In this document: positions 20,998-33,939 of the stretch, piece after piece
Layout: every line of letters begins with the position of its first letter
How positions within the stretch are numbered: position 1 is the stretch's first letter
Source: Diogma glabrata
Lineage: Eukaryota; Arthropoda; Insecta; Diptera; Cylindrotomidae
Assembly (NCBI GenBank): GCA_963693315.1
Contig: OY856186.1
Location: forward strand, 138,446,417-138,510,416
Direction: 5' to 3'
DNA length: 64,000 bases
Notes under the pieces: model-generated
Told to the model about the DNA's origin: nothing
The model's database searches: none
What the model saw: only the letters and a program-made list of their open reading frames with translations
Translations under genes and position numbers: made by a program

Positions 20998-23040
20998 TAT
21001 AAAGTCCAAGCGGCACGTATATCCACTAGAAATAGGCAGATTTCAAAATCAGACAGTTTTGTGTACAAATAGAATTAGATGTGTCAGATTAGTTTACATA
21101 AAAATTTAATTAGAAACAGAATAATTCAAAAACAATATCAAACCAAATTAAATACATTAACCGAAACAACTTTATCAATGCAATTTCGGAACAGTTTTAT
21201 TTAATTTGGCTAAAACTACTTAATAACATATTAAGCCCTTTGGTGGATTAACGTTCTAACTACGTCACAACTGCAATACTACCACACATAATTTATAATC
21301 AAAAATTATTAAACAGCTTTTGCACCTCAAATTTGCATACAAATATCAATTAATTTAGGAAAACTATTCTAAATGGGTAATCTAAATATGTGATGTGTAA
21401 TTTTCTAAATGCCATGCATTTATTTCAACTAAAACACTTCCAAATATTCCAAATTTCCAAATAAAATTTGGAATTCAAAACACTAATTCAATTCAATTCT
21501 TAATTCAAAACAATGATGACTCTTTGTTTTAATTTTTTTAAATTTTTGCGAAAACAAATAAAAACTCAAAAAAAGAAACAAAAGAAAATGTATTTAATAT
21601 TTCTATGGGATATTTTCATATTTTTATGGGATTTGTTGTTGTAATTGTATGGCGTGAGAGTGGCGTGCATTAAGTTAGTATAATGCTAATTGCATTGGAA
21701 CTTCTTGGGTTAGAAGACTGAAAATCTCTGAGGTTATAGTTGAAAAGTTTATCTAAAAGCTAGTATTAGTTTAAACAAAATAAACTCAAAAATGATGAAA
21801 ACATGGCCGTTTGCGTTTGTTTTCGTTTTAACAGACCCAGGGTCTCAACCTCTGAACTTAAACAATTTGTTTTTTAAATTTTGGATAGATTTATGTTGTA
21901 TTTATGTTGGTCTCTTTTAATTATCGAGGACAACAAAGTTTACTAAATTTTTAAAACAGCTGATTTTTCAGGAACCTTTTGCGCTGAAGTTTTCATTTTG
22001 AAAAAAATGATATAAAATAGTTAAAATATTCAATATTTATCAATTTTATTGAAGTGCAACTTCTTTAGGCGCGATATGACAAGTTTTTGAATAGAAGTAA
22101 CATTTTGAAAATAAAAAATAAATAAAATAAAGAAGAAATTCAAACAAAAATGAAGTAAAAAGACAAACGAATATTATGTTCGGCAAGTATGCGATACAAT
22201 TCGATTATGTGTTTTGTGTGTGTCAATTGTCATTCATTTGTTAATGTTATTATATTTTTTATTCAGTTTCGTACTAAATGTTATATAAGTTGGATATGTC
22301 GATTTTGAGTTTCGTTATTTTTTAAATTATTATTATATTTTGAATTGTTTTAGTTTTTTAACCGACTTAAAAAAAGAAAAGGTTCTGTGTTTCGTAATGG
22401 TTTTTTATGTATGTTGATAGATTTCTCAAAAACGGTTTGTTCGTTTTTCTATGCTTTAAATCGTTTTCTATTTGGGTTGATTTCGAGAGGGTCCCATAAT
22501 TTTTTATGATGAGAAAAATGCCGTTTTCAGAAAATTGGAAAAACCCGTATTTTTATGTATTTTAGCCGATTTCCTCAAAACATCTTAATCTGTTTGGATA
22601 GTTTGAGTTGTATTATATTGCTATAGATGTCGAGTTGGTCGTATATAATTTTCTATGAGTATGCCGTATGAATATGAGTATTTTATATACCGTTTTTTTT
22701 AAGTTTATTTTTAAATAAAAATATTTGTGTTTATTAAATTTGTTTTGTTAAATAAAAAAATGAGTGCGTGTAATATTTGCACGCGGTTGAATTAAATTTC
22801 TTTGGCTACTAATGCAAGTATTACTAAAAAGATTAAATATAAAATAAATATATCATATTACAATTTAGAGTATCATTTCTTGATAATATATGTAATAAAA
22901 AGCAATATTTACAAAATGAATTATGTTTTATTCTTAATCAGAATAAACACAATTCGATTTTTAGTGGATTGGTATCCGCTCGCCTCTGGTGGGTGCTATG
23001 ACAATAACAATAACTCGATAGTTGTTCGTAAAAAACTGCG
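20998..23040. other. Intergenic DNA, no gene seen
   Basis: AT-rich with no recognisable protein. Around 22365-22600 there is a stretch (ACCGACTTAAAAAAAG, then TTTCTCAAAAACGG) of the kind found in dispersed insect repeats, but no second copy occurs in this window. The frame at 22802-23047 has no family features. Confidence 0.5.
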
Positions 23041-23422
23041 ATTGTAGAAAGCGATTGTAGAAAAACTGCTCAATCGATTTTCATAAATGATATGTCGTTG
23101 TATAGGTATTAGAACATTGTTTTTAAAAATGTACACTGTTAATTTTTTGAAATAATTTTTAACGGTGTAATATATGAAAAAAACGGTGTAATTGAAAAAA
23201 AGATGACATAGCCTTTTTTTTTTTAACTAAATTGAAGCTTATTTTATATCTAACCACTTGTGAAAGTTTAGGACACGCGTTATTTTTTGTTTTAGAGATA
23301 AAATTCGTTGTGCATATGACTGTCGGGAATTAGTTTGTTTTGTTCTGAAGGAAAATTATAAAAATGGCGATTTTTAGATTTAGATTTTTTTCATGTTAAA
23401 TATCAAATATTTTATTATTAGA
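23041..23422 (+). repeat. Left inverted repeat around the DDE-like gene, outer part
   Basis: Starts GCGATTGTAGAAAAACT near 23041 and is the reverse complement of about 28410-28797, with moderate divergence. Landmarks shared: AAATGATATGTCGTTG, GACTGTCGGGAAT (inverted), and AATATCAAATATTTTATTAT at the inner side. It is interrupted at 23423 by a Helitron and continues at 25033-25180. Confidence 0.8.
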
Positions 23423-23429
23423 CTAGGGA

Positions 23430-23514
23430 GTATCCCGCGGGCTTCTTGGCGCTAAAATAGATCTTTCACACAACCATACATCCTCTTTTGTGGTAATATT
23501 GTGGATGTCGTCAT

Positions 23515-23546
<32 letters not shown>

Positions 23547-24580
23547 CCTTTATCTCCATTTAGGAGCATAGGGCGTCTACTAGACTGGACCATCTAACTC
23601 TGTTGGGGGCAATCGCTTTCAGTTCACCCCATGTCTTGCCAATTTGTTTTGCTTCAGCTAGCACCGTTTTCTTCCATGTCATGGGTGGTCTTCCAACTCT
23701 CCTTTTACCTTGTGGATTCCACTCTAGGGACATCCTTGTTATATCTTCGACTGATTTTCTCAGTGTATGTCCTATCCATCTCCATTTTCTTTGTTTTATC
23801 TCGGTCTCAATGTCTAGCTGCTCTGTCTGCCGTAGAAGTTCCTGGTTACTGATGGTGTTTGGCCAGAAGCATTTGATCAGTCTTCTCAGGCATTTGTTCA
23901 CAAACACCTGTAGTTTATTTGTGATCTTTCTTGTTTGTTTCCACGTTTCACACCCATACAGCAGCACTGACTTGACACATGCATTGAACATTCGTAGCTT
24001 TGTCGTCATAAATATCAGATATTAAAGCTTCAGTATTTGTAACAATTTGGCATAGAGTAGCTGAAATTTCAATGTCATGATCAGTATTAATCTCTGCATT
24101 TTTTCCTTCACCAATATCTAAGAAAACTTCAAACCGAGAATTCCATACCTCTGCTTTGCGCTCTCATGTTTTGCTTTAAATGGAGTGTTTTAAAATGTCT
24201 CCATAGTACTGAGCGTTTAAGACACGCATTGACCTCATCTGCTCTTGTACCTTTAACGACAACTGGCAACGTTTGCCTGAAATCACCTGCGAATAAAAAG
24301 GTTACTCCACCAAATACTTGATTATTATTTCTTAAATCCTGCATTGTTCTATTTACAGCTTCAATCGATACTTTGTTTGCCATAGTACACTCATCCCACA
24401 CTACGAAAACACAATCATGTAGAACTTTAGCTCTGTGGCTATTCTTTGATATACCACAGACTGGATTTTCCATACGATCAGCTTCAATTGGGATTTTGAA
24501 CATAGAATGAGCTGTTTTTCCTCCGGGAATTAGAGTGGCAGCTATCCCTGAATTACTAAATACATAAACACACATTCTAA
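23430..24580 (-). pseudogene. Helitron Pif1-like helicase fragment
   Basis: The minus-strand frame 24575-24129 contains GIAATLIPGGKTAHSMFKIP, VVWDECTMANK (Walker B-like DE) and FLFAGDFRQTLPVV, the core of the superfamily 1 Pif1-type helicase of Helitrons. A frameshift follows, then FLDIGEGKNAEINTD, and after the LINE the frame ends with EDVWLCERSILAP, the motif that precedes the C-terminal helicase motifs. The Rep nuclease, Walker A region and C-terminus are absent. It cannot support transposition. Confidence 0.88.
23519..24000 (-). mobile_element. 5'-truncated LINE, RT C-terminal end
   Basis: The 13-bp duplication TGTCGTCATAAAT occurs at 23506-23518 and 24001-24013. A 28-base T run at the left is the minus-strand poly(A) tail. 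The encoded end includes TKLRMFNACVKSVLLYGCET, the block KQRKWRWIGHTLRKS, and a GKRRVGRPPMTWKKT block, as in RTE-like endonuclease/reverse-transcriptase polyproteins. It carries no intact domain of its own. It landed inside the Helitron helicase. Confidence 0.92.
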
Positions 24581-25032
24581 TTCTTCTCTAAATAAAAAAT
24601 CTTCATAAGCAACAAATGAAAAAATCTTGCAAGTCAGGTTTTAAAACATGTACAACAAAATAAAAAATGTGTCTCTATATAATACTCATATATTATTAGA
24701 ACAATTATAATTAACCAACATTTAGGCAAACTCGTTGCTATGAATTATACTCATATATGTAAATACATATATATAATTATTAAAACAAATAAAAACCAAT
24801 TGTATGTAATCAACATTTAGGCAAACTCGTTGCTATGAATTAAGTAATGGAGAATTCTAATATAAAAATTATATATTAAAAACTATATATTCTATGAAAA
24901 TAAGTAGCCTATGACATTCCGGACATTCCTTTCTTTATGAATGTCAAGTTTCATCTAAATCAATTCAGCCATTTCGATGCTTATCCCGAACAGACAGACA
25001 GACAGACATCGAATTTTATTTATATAGATAGA

Positions 25033-25180
25033 TGAACTTTTTAAAAAGCAATTTCAGTCAAGTTCAGCAAAATTTTGCGACATTTTGACTCGACCCTTTT
25101 TAATTTGGTTTATTTTTAGTTTATAGATAGCCTTTGATAAATGAAAAATACGACTTCTCGTAGAATTTTTTTTAAATATA
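25033..25180 (+). repeat. Left inverted repeat, inner part
   Basis: Continues the repeat broken at 23422: TGAACTTTTTAAAAAGCAAT then GTCAAGTTCAGCAAAATTTT, matching the reverse complement of 28300-28412. A third, diverged copy is at 28862-28983. Confidence 0.8.
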
Positions 25181-25199
25181 ATAATATAAATTATTATTG

Positions 25200-25365
25200 T
25201 ATTACCGTCTTTGTTTCTTATTGGTGGTTTCTGGCCACAAATAAAAAATCCAAGCTATAAATCAATATATAATTTTTTATTTAAATATTTCGGTCCTTAT
25301 TTGGGACCCTCCTCAGTTGAACGGAGAAAACCTAAAATAAATTATTATATTTTTAAATATAATAA
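25200..25365 (-). mobile_element. Possible Penelope-like element 3' end fragment
   Basis: On the minus strand, CCGTTCAACTGAGGAGGGTC followed by GGACCGAAATA resembles the CTGA(A/G)GATG...CGAAA(C/T) signature near the 3' end of Penelope-like elements (compare 39280-39310 and 60110-60140). No coding part is present. Confidence 0.4.
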
Positions 25366-25400
25366 TATAATTATAATAACAATATAAATGATATGTCGTA

Positions 25401-27687
25401 GAGCCGTTCTGTAAAAGTGATAAAATCAGTAGATTATTACCAGGCAAACGAGATGCAGTATCTTTTAAAAAAGGAGATGAACGCATATTTATTTATTTAT
25501 TTGTTTATTTTTTATGTAAAACTACAGAACTTGTGTCCCGAATGATCTACAATTATATAAAAATTTAATTTATATTAAACTCAAATTAATAAAATTATTT
25601 TTTAAAATACATTTGAACCTGTTTTTGGACATGCCAAACTCAAACAACTCATAAAACTCATTAAAGTTGGACGAGATAACGTTAATAGGCTCTTGACAGC
25701 CATAATTAGTACGGTGAAAGTTTAATGATAAGAATAAGCGAGTTCTGAGATTTCTGGAAGGAACATAAAAATTGAGTCCTTCCAAAAGACAAGGGGACTG
25801 CACTCTGTTTTCGAGGAGATCTGCAACAAACAAGGCTCCAGCAATATGTCTCCGGTACTCCAATGACTCCAAATTAAAATTGACACACTGGACAGTATAA
25901 GGTGGAAGATTTTTCCTGTTTTCCCAATTTGCAACATTGTGGTTAAAATTGAACAACCTGAATTTACCAACAAGATAGAAAAAAAATTTTTTTTGGACTC
26001 GTTCAATTCTTTTAATATCTGTAATATGAACAGAACTCCATACTGTTACAGCATATTCTAAATTACATCTAACATAGCATGTTTATATACGCAGTAATGT
26101 GATCAGGCATTTAAATTCTCTACCCACCCTGAAAAGAAAACCCAACATGGATAAAGATTTGGCCACTATTGTATCAATATGTAGATTGAATGACATTTGA
26201 AAGTCAAAGTGTACTCCTATATCACAAATTTCAGATACTCTAATTAAAATAGTGTTTAAAAGTTTGTAGGGATAATATATAGGAGCATAGTTTCTATGAT
26301 AAGACATCACTTTACACTTAGTTACATTTAGCTGAAGCATGTTTGTTTCACACCATAGCTGAAACTTATTCAGATCATCTTGAAGACTTATGCAATCATC
26401 AAGGGTTTTTATAGTATAGTAAAATTTTATACATAAAAACACAAAAGCGCTTATTGCTATGTACATTAAATGAAGCTTATGTGGAGTTTAAAAATAAGTT
26501 TCCTGATGTGAAAATAGGATTTACTAAATTCACGTCCCTTCGACCACAACAATGTATAAAATTATCCCAAGGAGTTCATAATGTGTGCGTGTGTACCATA
26601 CATCAAAATATAAAACTAATGTTTCAACACTCTAAGATGTCTTGAATTACTGATGCTGCTTTCCAGAATTATAAAACATTAATTGACTTTGTTTCATGTG
26701 GTAAATTAACAGAAGATTGTCATACTTTGAAGTGCAATGAATGTTCAAAAAAACTTCAACAACTGGAAGAAAAATAACTAAATGATTTTGACGTTAAAGG
26801 AATCCTTCAAGTCCAATATCAACAATGGAATACCACTGATCGATGCAATTTGGATACTTTAATAGAAACTGTAGAAGAATTTATGAAAAAATTTATTTAC
26901 CGTTTACAAATTTTCATACCACACAACTTTATAGCAAAACAGCAATCTACATTCATTGAGGAAAAAAAAATTAGAAGCAAGAAGTGCTTCGTTCAAGGGG
27001 ATTTTTCTGAAAACTACGGCTTCATAATTCAGGACGCGGTTCAAGGCTTTTATTATAATAATTCACAAGCTACTATTCATCCATTTGTCATTTATTTTAA
27101 GAGTGCCGCAAGTGAATATATACAGCACCTAAGTTTTATACTCATTTCGGATATAAACGATCACAACAGTACTACAGTCCATTTTTTCATTACAAAACTT
27201 ATTGAATTCATCAGTACGCATATAAATTCTAATATTACGAAAATAATTTATAACACTGACGGTGGCACCTTCTCAAAACAAAAATAAACATAACCTAATT
27301 AGCTTATGCCACCATAAAAAAGACTTTAAGGTCGATGCAGAATGGCATTTTCATGCTACCAGCCATGGAAAGGGACCTTGTGATGGAATTGGTGGTACAC
27401 GGAAGCGTCCTGCACACCGTTATAGTATAGGGAGTAAAGATATTATTGATACACCAAAAAAACTTTTCGAATGGGCTTTAAAATGGGAAACTACCATGAA
27501 CTTTGGATACGCCGATAAAAATGAATATCAATTAACAAAAAAAAAACTACAAAATCGATATAAAAATGCGATTACTATAAGTGGAACTCAAAAATTTCAT
27601 TCTTTTGTACCATTAAATACTAAGACAATAATTGCAAAAATATTTTCCAACTCAAAAGAATCTTTTGAATGTAAAATAAGTAAATAA
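25401..27687 (+). pseudogene. Unclassified DDE-like protein gene, split by a LINE
   Basis: The first piece, about 25401-25489, encodes SRLLPGKRDAVSFKKG. After the LINE the same frame resumes with QKRLLLCTLNEAYVEFKNKF, then KIGFTKFTSLRP, HNVCVCTIHQNIKLM, CFVQGDFSENYGFIIQDAVQ, TIHPFVIYFKSA and YNTDGGTFSKQK. After a one-base frameshift near 27284 come KHNLISLCHHKKDF and HFHATSHGKGPCDGIGG. I recognise these motifs from a family of uncharacterised proteins scattered through insects, cnidarians and other animals (some databases use a cc8K15.2-like label). Spacing of Asp in GDFSENY, NTDGG and CDGIGG suggests a DDE-type nuclease fold, which is inference. Two in-frame stops (26643-26645, about 26775) plus the frameshift make it a pseudogene. 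It lies between inverted repeats. Confidence 0.75.
25490..26448 (-). mobile_element. CR1/Jockey-type LINE 3' fragment
   Basis: Minus strand: the RT thumb region LDDCISLQDDLNKFQLWCET, then VTKCKVMSYHRN, then GVHFDFQMSFNLHIDTIVAK, and after a frameshift ESLEYRRHIAGALFVADLL and NVPSRNLRTR with FHRTNYG near the C-terminus. The tail is an ATTT-repeat (minus: AAATAAATAAATA). Catalytic FADD is missing (5' truncated). It splits the DDE-like gene; an exact duplication is blurred by the low-complexity tail. Confidence 0.85.
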
Positions 27688-27959
27688 TTTTTAATAACTA
27701 TATTTATTTCCTTTCACCTACATATATAATTTGTATGATACTTTAAAAAGTTTATTCAATAATAAAATATTTTTAATTTAATGTTAAAATACAATCTTTT
27801 ACTTTATGACCATAATAACATAATACGAACATAATACTTCTCCAGTCAAAAGTTCCTAAATAGATTTAGTTATTTATACGGTTTTTTTGTTTGCAGTCAA
27901 AACTGTCAAATTATTTTTTATAAGAGTGACAAGTGATTACTAAAAGTGACAAATAAACA

Positions 27960-28258
<299 letters not shown>

Positions 28259-28279
28259 ATATAGATATATATATATATT

Positions 28280-28800
28280 TGATATTTACCACGGCTAAAT
28301 ACGGCTTCAAGTAGAATTTTTTTAAATATAGACCAAAATAGACCAAATTAAAAAGGGTCGAGTCAAAATGTCGCAAAATTTTGCTGAACTTGACTGAAAT
28401 TGGTTTTTAAAAAGTTCATTTAATAATAAAATATTTGATATTTAACATAAAAAAAAAATCTGAATCTAAAAATCGCCATTTTTATAATTTTTCTTCAGAA
28501 CAAAAAAAACTGATTCCCGACAGTCATATGCACAACGAATTTTATCTCTAAAACAAAAAATGATGCTAGTCCTAAACTTTCACAAGTTGTTAGATATAAA
28601 ATAAGCTTCAATTTAGTTTAAAAAAAAAAAAAAAGTTAGTGCCATCTTTTTTTCAATTACACCATTTTTTTCTTACGTTACACCGTTAAAAATTATTTCA
28701 AAAAATTAACAGTGTACATTTTTAAAAACTTTGTTCTAATACCTATTCAACGACATATCATTTATGAAAATCGATTGAGTAGTTTTTCTACAATCGCTCG
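28280..28800 (-). repeat. Right inverted repeat around the DDE-like gene
   Basis: Reverse complement of 23041-23422 plus 25033-25180. The outer tip reads AGTTTTTCTACAATCGCTCG. It shows the empty site of the Helitron that split the left copy. No target duplication was identified next to the tips. Confidence 0.8.
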
Positions 28801-28861
28801 TCAAAATGCACTCACATCACAAAATAACAAAAATTGAGGGGCACCCTGTGAAGACCCCTGG

Positions 28862-30220
<1,359 letters not shown>

Positions 30221-30233
30221 TTGCCCTCCATTT
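30221..30233 (-). other. Polypurine tract of the gag-only element
   Basis: Minus strand AAATGGAGGGCAA directly before the 3' LTR. Confidence 0.7.
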
Positions 30234-30478
30234 AGTTTTGTTCGTCCCGAACAATATCAGAGATCGCATTGGTGCTGTTACCTTGGTACGGTGCCAACCT
30301 TTGCAGATGTATCACTTTCATCTTGGTACGGGGTCCCTTTTGTATGCGGTAGATAACATCATTAATTCGTTTGATTATTTTATATGGGCCCTCCCAATCT
30401 GGCTGCAGCTTGGGTGATCTTCCCTTAGTTCTTCTGGGGTTGTATAGCCATACCAATTCTCCTTCTTGAAAACCGCCA
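30232..30478 (-). pseudogene. Integrase C-terminal remnant of the gag-only element
   Basis: Minus-strand frame with GGFQEGELVWLYNPRRTKGR, PKLQPDWEGPYKIIKRINDV and IYRIQ, the small C-terminal DNA-binding domain of Gypsy integrases, ending at 30232 next to the PPT. It is out of frame with the fused gag frame (which stops at 30479), marking the second deletion junction. It contains no catalytic residues. Confidence 0.85.
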
Positions 30479-32296
30479 CTATTTGCATTTCAATATTGGA
30501 GCCATAGCTGGATCTTCTAGCTGCTCTCTTTTAATTGCCTCGGTACACCAATCTTCAGGAGTTTGGAACTTGATTTGGTTCACTTTCATTGCCTCATTTC
30601 CCTCAGTTCTGCTACATGACTTGCGCTCCTCAACACAGGGTCTTCTTGAAAGATCTTCAGCGTTACCATGTATCCTTCTCTTCCGGTGTTCAACGCGGCA
30701 ATCTCCTTCCTTTTTGACATTTGCCTCCTTTCTTTCAGTCCTGTTATATGACTTGCGCTCCTCAACACAGGGTCTTCTTGAAAGATCTTCAGCGTTACAA
30801 TGTATCCTTCTCTTCCGGTGTTCAACGCGGCAATCTCCTTCCTTTTGGACCTCCACTTGCTTGTTTGAAAGGTTCATCAACCGGCCTGGAACTACTCCTT
30901 CTTTTGCTGCTGCTCGTGTTTTGCATTCTTGTCTGATGTGCCCTAACTGCCCACAATTCCAGCATCTTACTCTGTTAGATCTTCTTCGTTGATTTCGTTC
31001 AGGCTTATCTTCCAAACTTTTGACACGCATGATCACTTCATCAAGCGCTGCTTTTAGAGGTTCTTCAGCAACTTTCATCTGACGTACTCTACCTGAGTCA
31101 TACGCTCTTTTTCCAGCTTCCATTTGCAGGGCCAATGCTAAGACTTCTGCAGGTAGCTTCTTTCCGCTTAGATAAAGCTGGTTTCTCATTTGCACATCTC
31201 GAAGAGCATTGATGAATGTATCAGCTGCCAGTTCGTCTCGGTGTTCAGCGTTATAATTCGGATATGATAGATTAACTAGTCTCACAATGTCAGCCTCTAA
31301 TTCTTGCAAGGTTTCGCTGACTCCTTGTTTTCGTGTCTTGAGCTGCATGCGATGGAGAGCTTGCATATGACTTTCCCCGTATCTTACTTCTAAGGCCTCC
31401 ATAATCTTGCTGTAATCACGTTCTGTCGCTGATAGTGTCTGCAAAATTTCAGCAGCAGGTCCGTTCAATGCCAATATAAGCGCGTTTGCTTTTTGCTGGT
31501 GATCAACCCCAGTTGTTGCTATCTCAAATTGCATCTTAAATATCTGATACGATGTAGATCCATCAAATGCGGGTGTTTTCACTCTAGCTGGGGCTGAAGT
31601 AATTGATGGATTGCTCATGTTACCTGACTTCAATTGTGCTATTTCTTGACGGAATTCACTCGAAAGATTGCGTAATTTCTCTTCATGTTCTTCGGTAACT
31701 TTCCGCAGCTCCCTTTCCATGTTGTTGATTTTACCCTCTGCACTGGATATACGTGACTCGATTACTTCACGTAGACTTTCTTGCTTTGCCATCATATCAG
31801 CAAATTGTTGTCGCTGCTCTACTTTTTGTTCTGCTGCCTGTTTCTCTTGTCGAGCCATCATATCAGCAAGTTGTTGTTGTTGCTCTACTTTTTGTTCTGC
31901 TGCTAGAACTTTTTGTTCTGCTGCCTGTTTCTCTTGTCGAGCCATCATATCAGCAAGTTGTTGTTGTTGCTCTACTTTTTGTTCTGCTGCCAGTTTCTCT
32001 TGTCGGGCCATCAGATTGTTTCCTTGTTTGGCCATCATATCAGCAAATTGTTGTTGTTGCTGTGCCATCATTTCTTTCATCAACATCATCATCGGATCAA
32101 TTGCTGGGGCATTCTGGACAGGAGCTTCCTCCGGCTCTACCTCTATGACCTCTGTGCTTTGGCCTGCTTCTTCTAAAACTTTACGCAGCCGAAATGCAAG
32201 TTCTGCCTTCGTTCCATGGATTGGAGCGTTCCTTTTCTTCAACTCATCCTTCAGCTGGGTCTGGCTGAGATCACTAATATTTACTGTTTTGACCAT
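30479..32296 (-). CDS. Gag fused to pol spacer scraps (SAP-like, coiled coil, capsid, CCHC)
   Basis: Start chosen at ATG 32296 (MVKTVNISDL), 30 bases downstream of the 5' LTR; an in-frame ATG at 32365 lies inside the LTR. Residues 1-45 resemble a SAP motif (LKDELKKRNAPIHGTKAELA), followed by a Gln/Met-rich coiled coil with repeated QQQLADMMARQEKQAAEQKV, a capsid-like core (VKTPAFDGSTSYQIFKMQF, EALEVRYGESHMQALHRM) and one zinc knuckle CWNCGQLGHIRQEC. After NLSNKQVEVQKEG it carries a 44-residue unit twice in tandem (132 bp), including NAEDLSRRPC, which in intact Gypsy elements lies between RNase H and integrase. No stop interrupts it. It could assemble particles and package the element's RNA. 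Confidence 0.88.
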   Translation of the reverse strand: MVKTVNISDLSQTQLKDELKKRNAPIHGTKAELAFRLRKVLEEAGQSTEVIEVEPEEAPVQNAPAIDPMMMLMKEMMAQQQQQFADMMAKQGNNLMARQEKLAAEQKVEQQQQLADMMARQEKQAAEQKVLAAEQKVEQQQQLADMMARQEKQAAEQKVEQRQQFADMMAKQESLREVIESRISSAEGKINNMERELRKVTEEHEEKLRNLSSEFRQEIAQLKSGNMSNPSITSAPARVKTPAFDGSTSYQIFKMQFEIATTGVDHQQKANALILALNGPAAEILQTLSATERDYSKIMEALEVRYGESHMQALHRMQLKTRKQGVSETLQELEADIVRLVNLSYPNYNAEHRDELAADTFINALRDVQMRNQLYLSGKKLPAEVLALALQMEAGKRAYDSGRVRQMKVAEEPLKAALDEVIMRVKSLEDKPERNQRRRSNRVRCWNCGQLGHIRQECKTRAAAKEGVVPGRLMNLSNKQVEVQKEGDCRVEHRKRRIHCNAEDLSRRPCVEERKSYNRTERKEANVKKEGDCRVEHRKRRIHGNAEDLSRRPCVEERKSCSRTEGNEAMKVNQIKFQTPEDWCTEAIKREQLEDPAMAPILKCK

Positions 32297-32325
32297 TGTT
32301 TCAATAATCCCACTTCTGACACCAC

Positions 32326-33001
32326 TGTAACGACTCTTCGTTGGTTCTTTTAGATTATTGAACAAACACGACAGTAAAAGACAGATCTTTAGTTAACAGA
32401 ATCTCAAACTTTATTTGTCATCAAATTACAGCAGCTTCCGTTTTTCCTTACAATAAATTCCAGGGTCTCCAATTTATGTACACTAAACTTCACCGCTTTT
32501 CCACAATTTGAATCAATAATATTCGGAATGGTAAAATCTGTATTTACTATTCCACTAAGTTCAGATTCTTTCTCTATTAGTACCCAGGCTCAGATACCAC
32601 CGATTATTCCTTAAACTTGCGAATATTTATAAACACTTTTAATTGCAAAAGTAAAACTGACTATCTGATATTTTTGTTTGCTTATTTATATCGAAAAATA
32701 AATAAATCGAAACTTCTATAATCCACTAGAAATCAATGCTACGTAGTCCGTACATCTGAAATAGGCCACACCTGTTTTCATTCAAACTTGCATTTGTATT
32801 AGAGAACTCAAATCTAATTTATGCAAAATGTATTAGGTAACTCCTTTTAATTCATTAATGTAAATATTTGTATAACAAATTTAATTTACATTAATTTATG
32901 CAATACACCTTGCAATACAAGTAAAAGATTGAAAAAGGAGTTAACGTTCAATTCATGAATGAGTAAATAAAGTTAACCCATTCTGGACGAAGTTTATTAC
33001 A
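32326..33001 (-). repeat. 5' LTR of the gag-only element
   Basis: 676 bases, TG...CA, promoter-bearing copy for the minus-strand element. Confidence 0.95.
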
Positions 33002-33004
33002 ATA

Positions 33005-33077
<73 letters not shown>
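33002..33077. repeat. (AT)n microsatellite, right half
   Basis: Continuation of 28984-29544 beyond the LTR element. Confidence 0.95.
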
Positions 33078-33082
<5 letters not shown>

Positions 33083-33255
33083 TAAAAATTTATTTTTTTG
33101 TTTTTCCGTTATTATTTTTTGTTATCCCGCTTATCATTCATAGTCGTTTGGCACCAAAATTTTTCCAAAATTCCGAGATGAAGCCCATTGAAATAGGTAG
33201 ATTTTTATATGAAATCTACCTAAAATATAGTGAGCACGTTGTAAAAATCTTACAA

Positions 33256-33939
33256 ATGGCGGAAATAAGAGCAATAAAGCGCTTCTTGAAAGCATTAGAA
33301 GGTATGAAAGCGCAAGTAAATCTCTTCAGCATTAGTACTTTAATTAGTGATATAAAAACTTGCATGGCTCTGTTAGCAGACGATTAGAGAGAATTTCAAG
33401 CGCTAGAAAAAGCCGTAAAAGGGAAATTTGATGAATCACAAATAGACAACGTGGACAAAATTGAAAATATGCATCTTGAATTGAAGCAAAAGCTTGTCAA
33501 ATGGGAAAAGCTTTGTGAAGAGGATAATGCACAAATACAAAATAAATCGATGGATGATTTTATGCTTAATTTTCTCCAGCAAATGTCAGCAATGCATAAA
33601 CCAGATAATGAGGCTCGTTTACCACGAGTGTATGCAGAGTTTCCCTCCTTTCGTGATTTATATGAAGCGTCTGTCCATAACAATAATAATATCTCAAAGG
33701 TTCACAAATTGCAATATTTAAAAGGGTTGCTCAAAGGTGAAGCCTATATGCTGATCAATCATCTGGCAGTGACAGAAGCTAACTACGATGAAGCGTGGGA
33801 CAAGATAAAGACACGGTACAACAAGCCAAAACATGTCATACACAACTTGTTAAAACAATTTCTGGAACAACCAAAAGTACAACAAGGTTGTGCAAAATCA
33901 ATTCGTCGTTTAGCTGACGTTTTAAGTGATTACGAGTAG
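33256..33939 (+). pseudogene. BEL/Pao Gag N-terminal fragment
   Basis: From MAEIRAIKRFLKALEGMKAQ the frame continues past one in-frame TAG (33385-33387) to RLPRVYAEFPSFRDLYEASV, HNNNNISKVHKLQYLKGLLK and AVTEANYDEAWDKIKTRYNK, the block shared by BEL/Pao Gag proteins (DUF1759-type). It stops at the border of the Helentron-like repeat, so the rest of Gag and all of pol are gone. The junction shares TTTTAAGTGATTACGAGTAG with that repeat family (compare 53388-53408), so the exact breakpoint is ambiguous. Confidence 0.85.

Larger units (their letters stand above)
23423..25032 (-). mobile_element. Helitron, internally deleted, minus strand
   Basis: On the minus strand it begins TCTATCTATATAAATAAAAT with a GTCTGTCTG run, a common insect Helitron 5' end, and ends with palindrome CCCGCGGG then ATACTCCCTAG. 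It sits between A and T, and the inverted copy at 28406-28437 shows the empty site (AATAATAAAATATTTG side joined to AAAAAGTTCAT). Helitrons insert at AT without duplication, which fits. It retains only part of the helicase gene and is split by a LINE at 23519-24000. Confidence 0.88.

Noticed and set aside
22802..23047. 81-codon plus-strand frame
   Set aside because: Ile/Asn/Lys-rich composition expected of AT-rich DNA, no domain, no neighbours.
31668..32330. Long plus-strand frame opposite gag
   Set aside because: Cys/Ser/Leu-rich shadow of the Gag coiled coil on the other strand.
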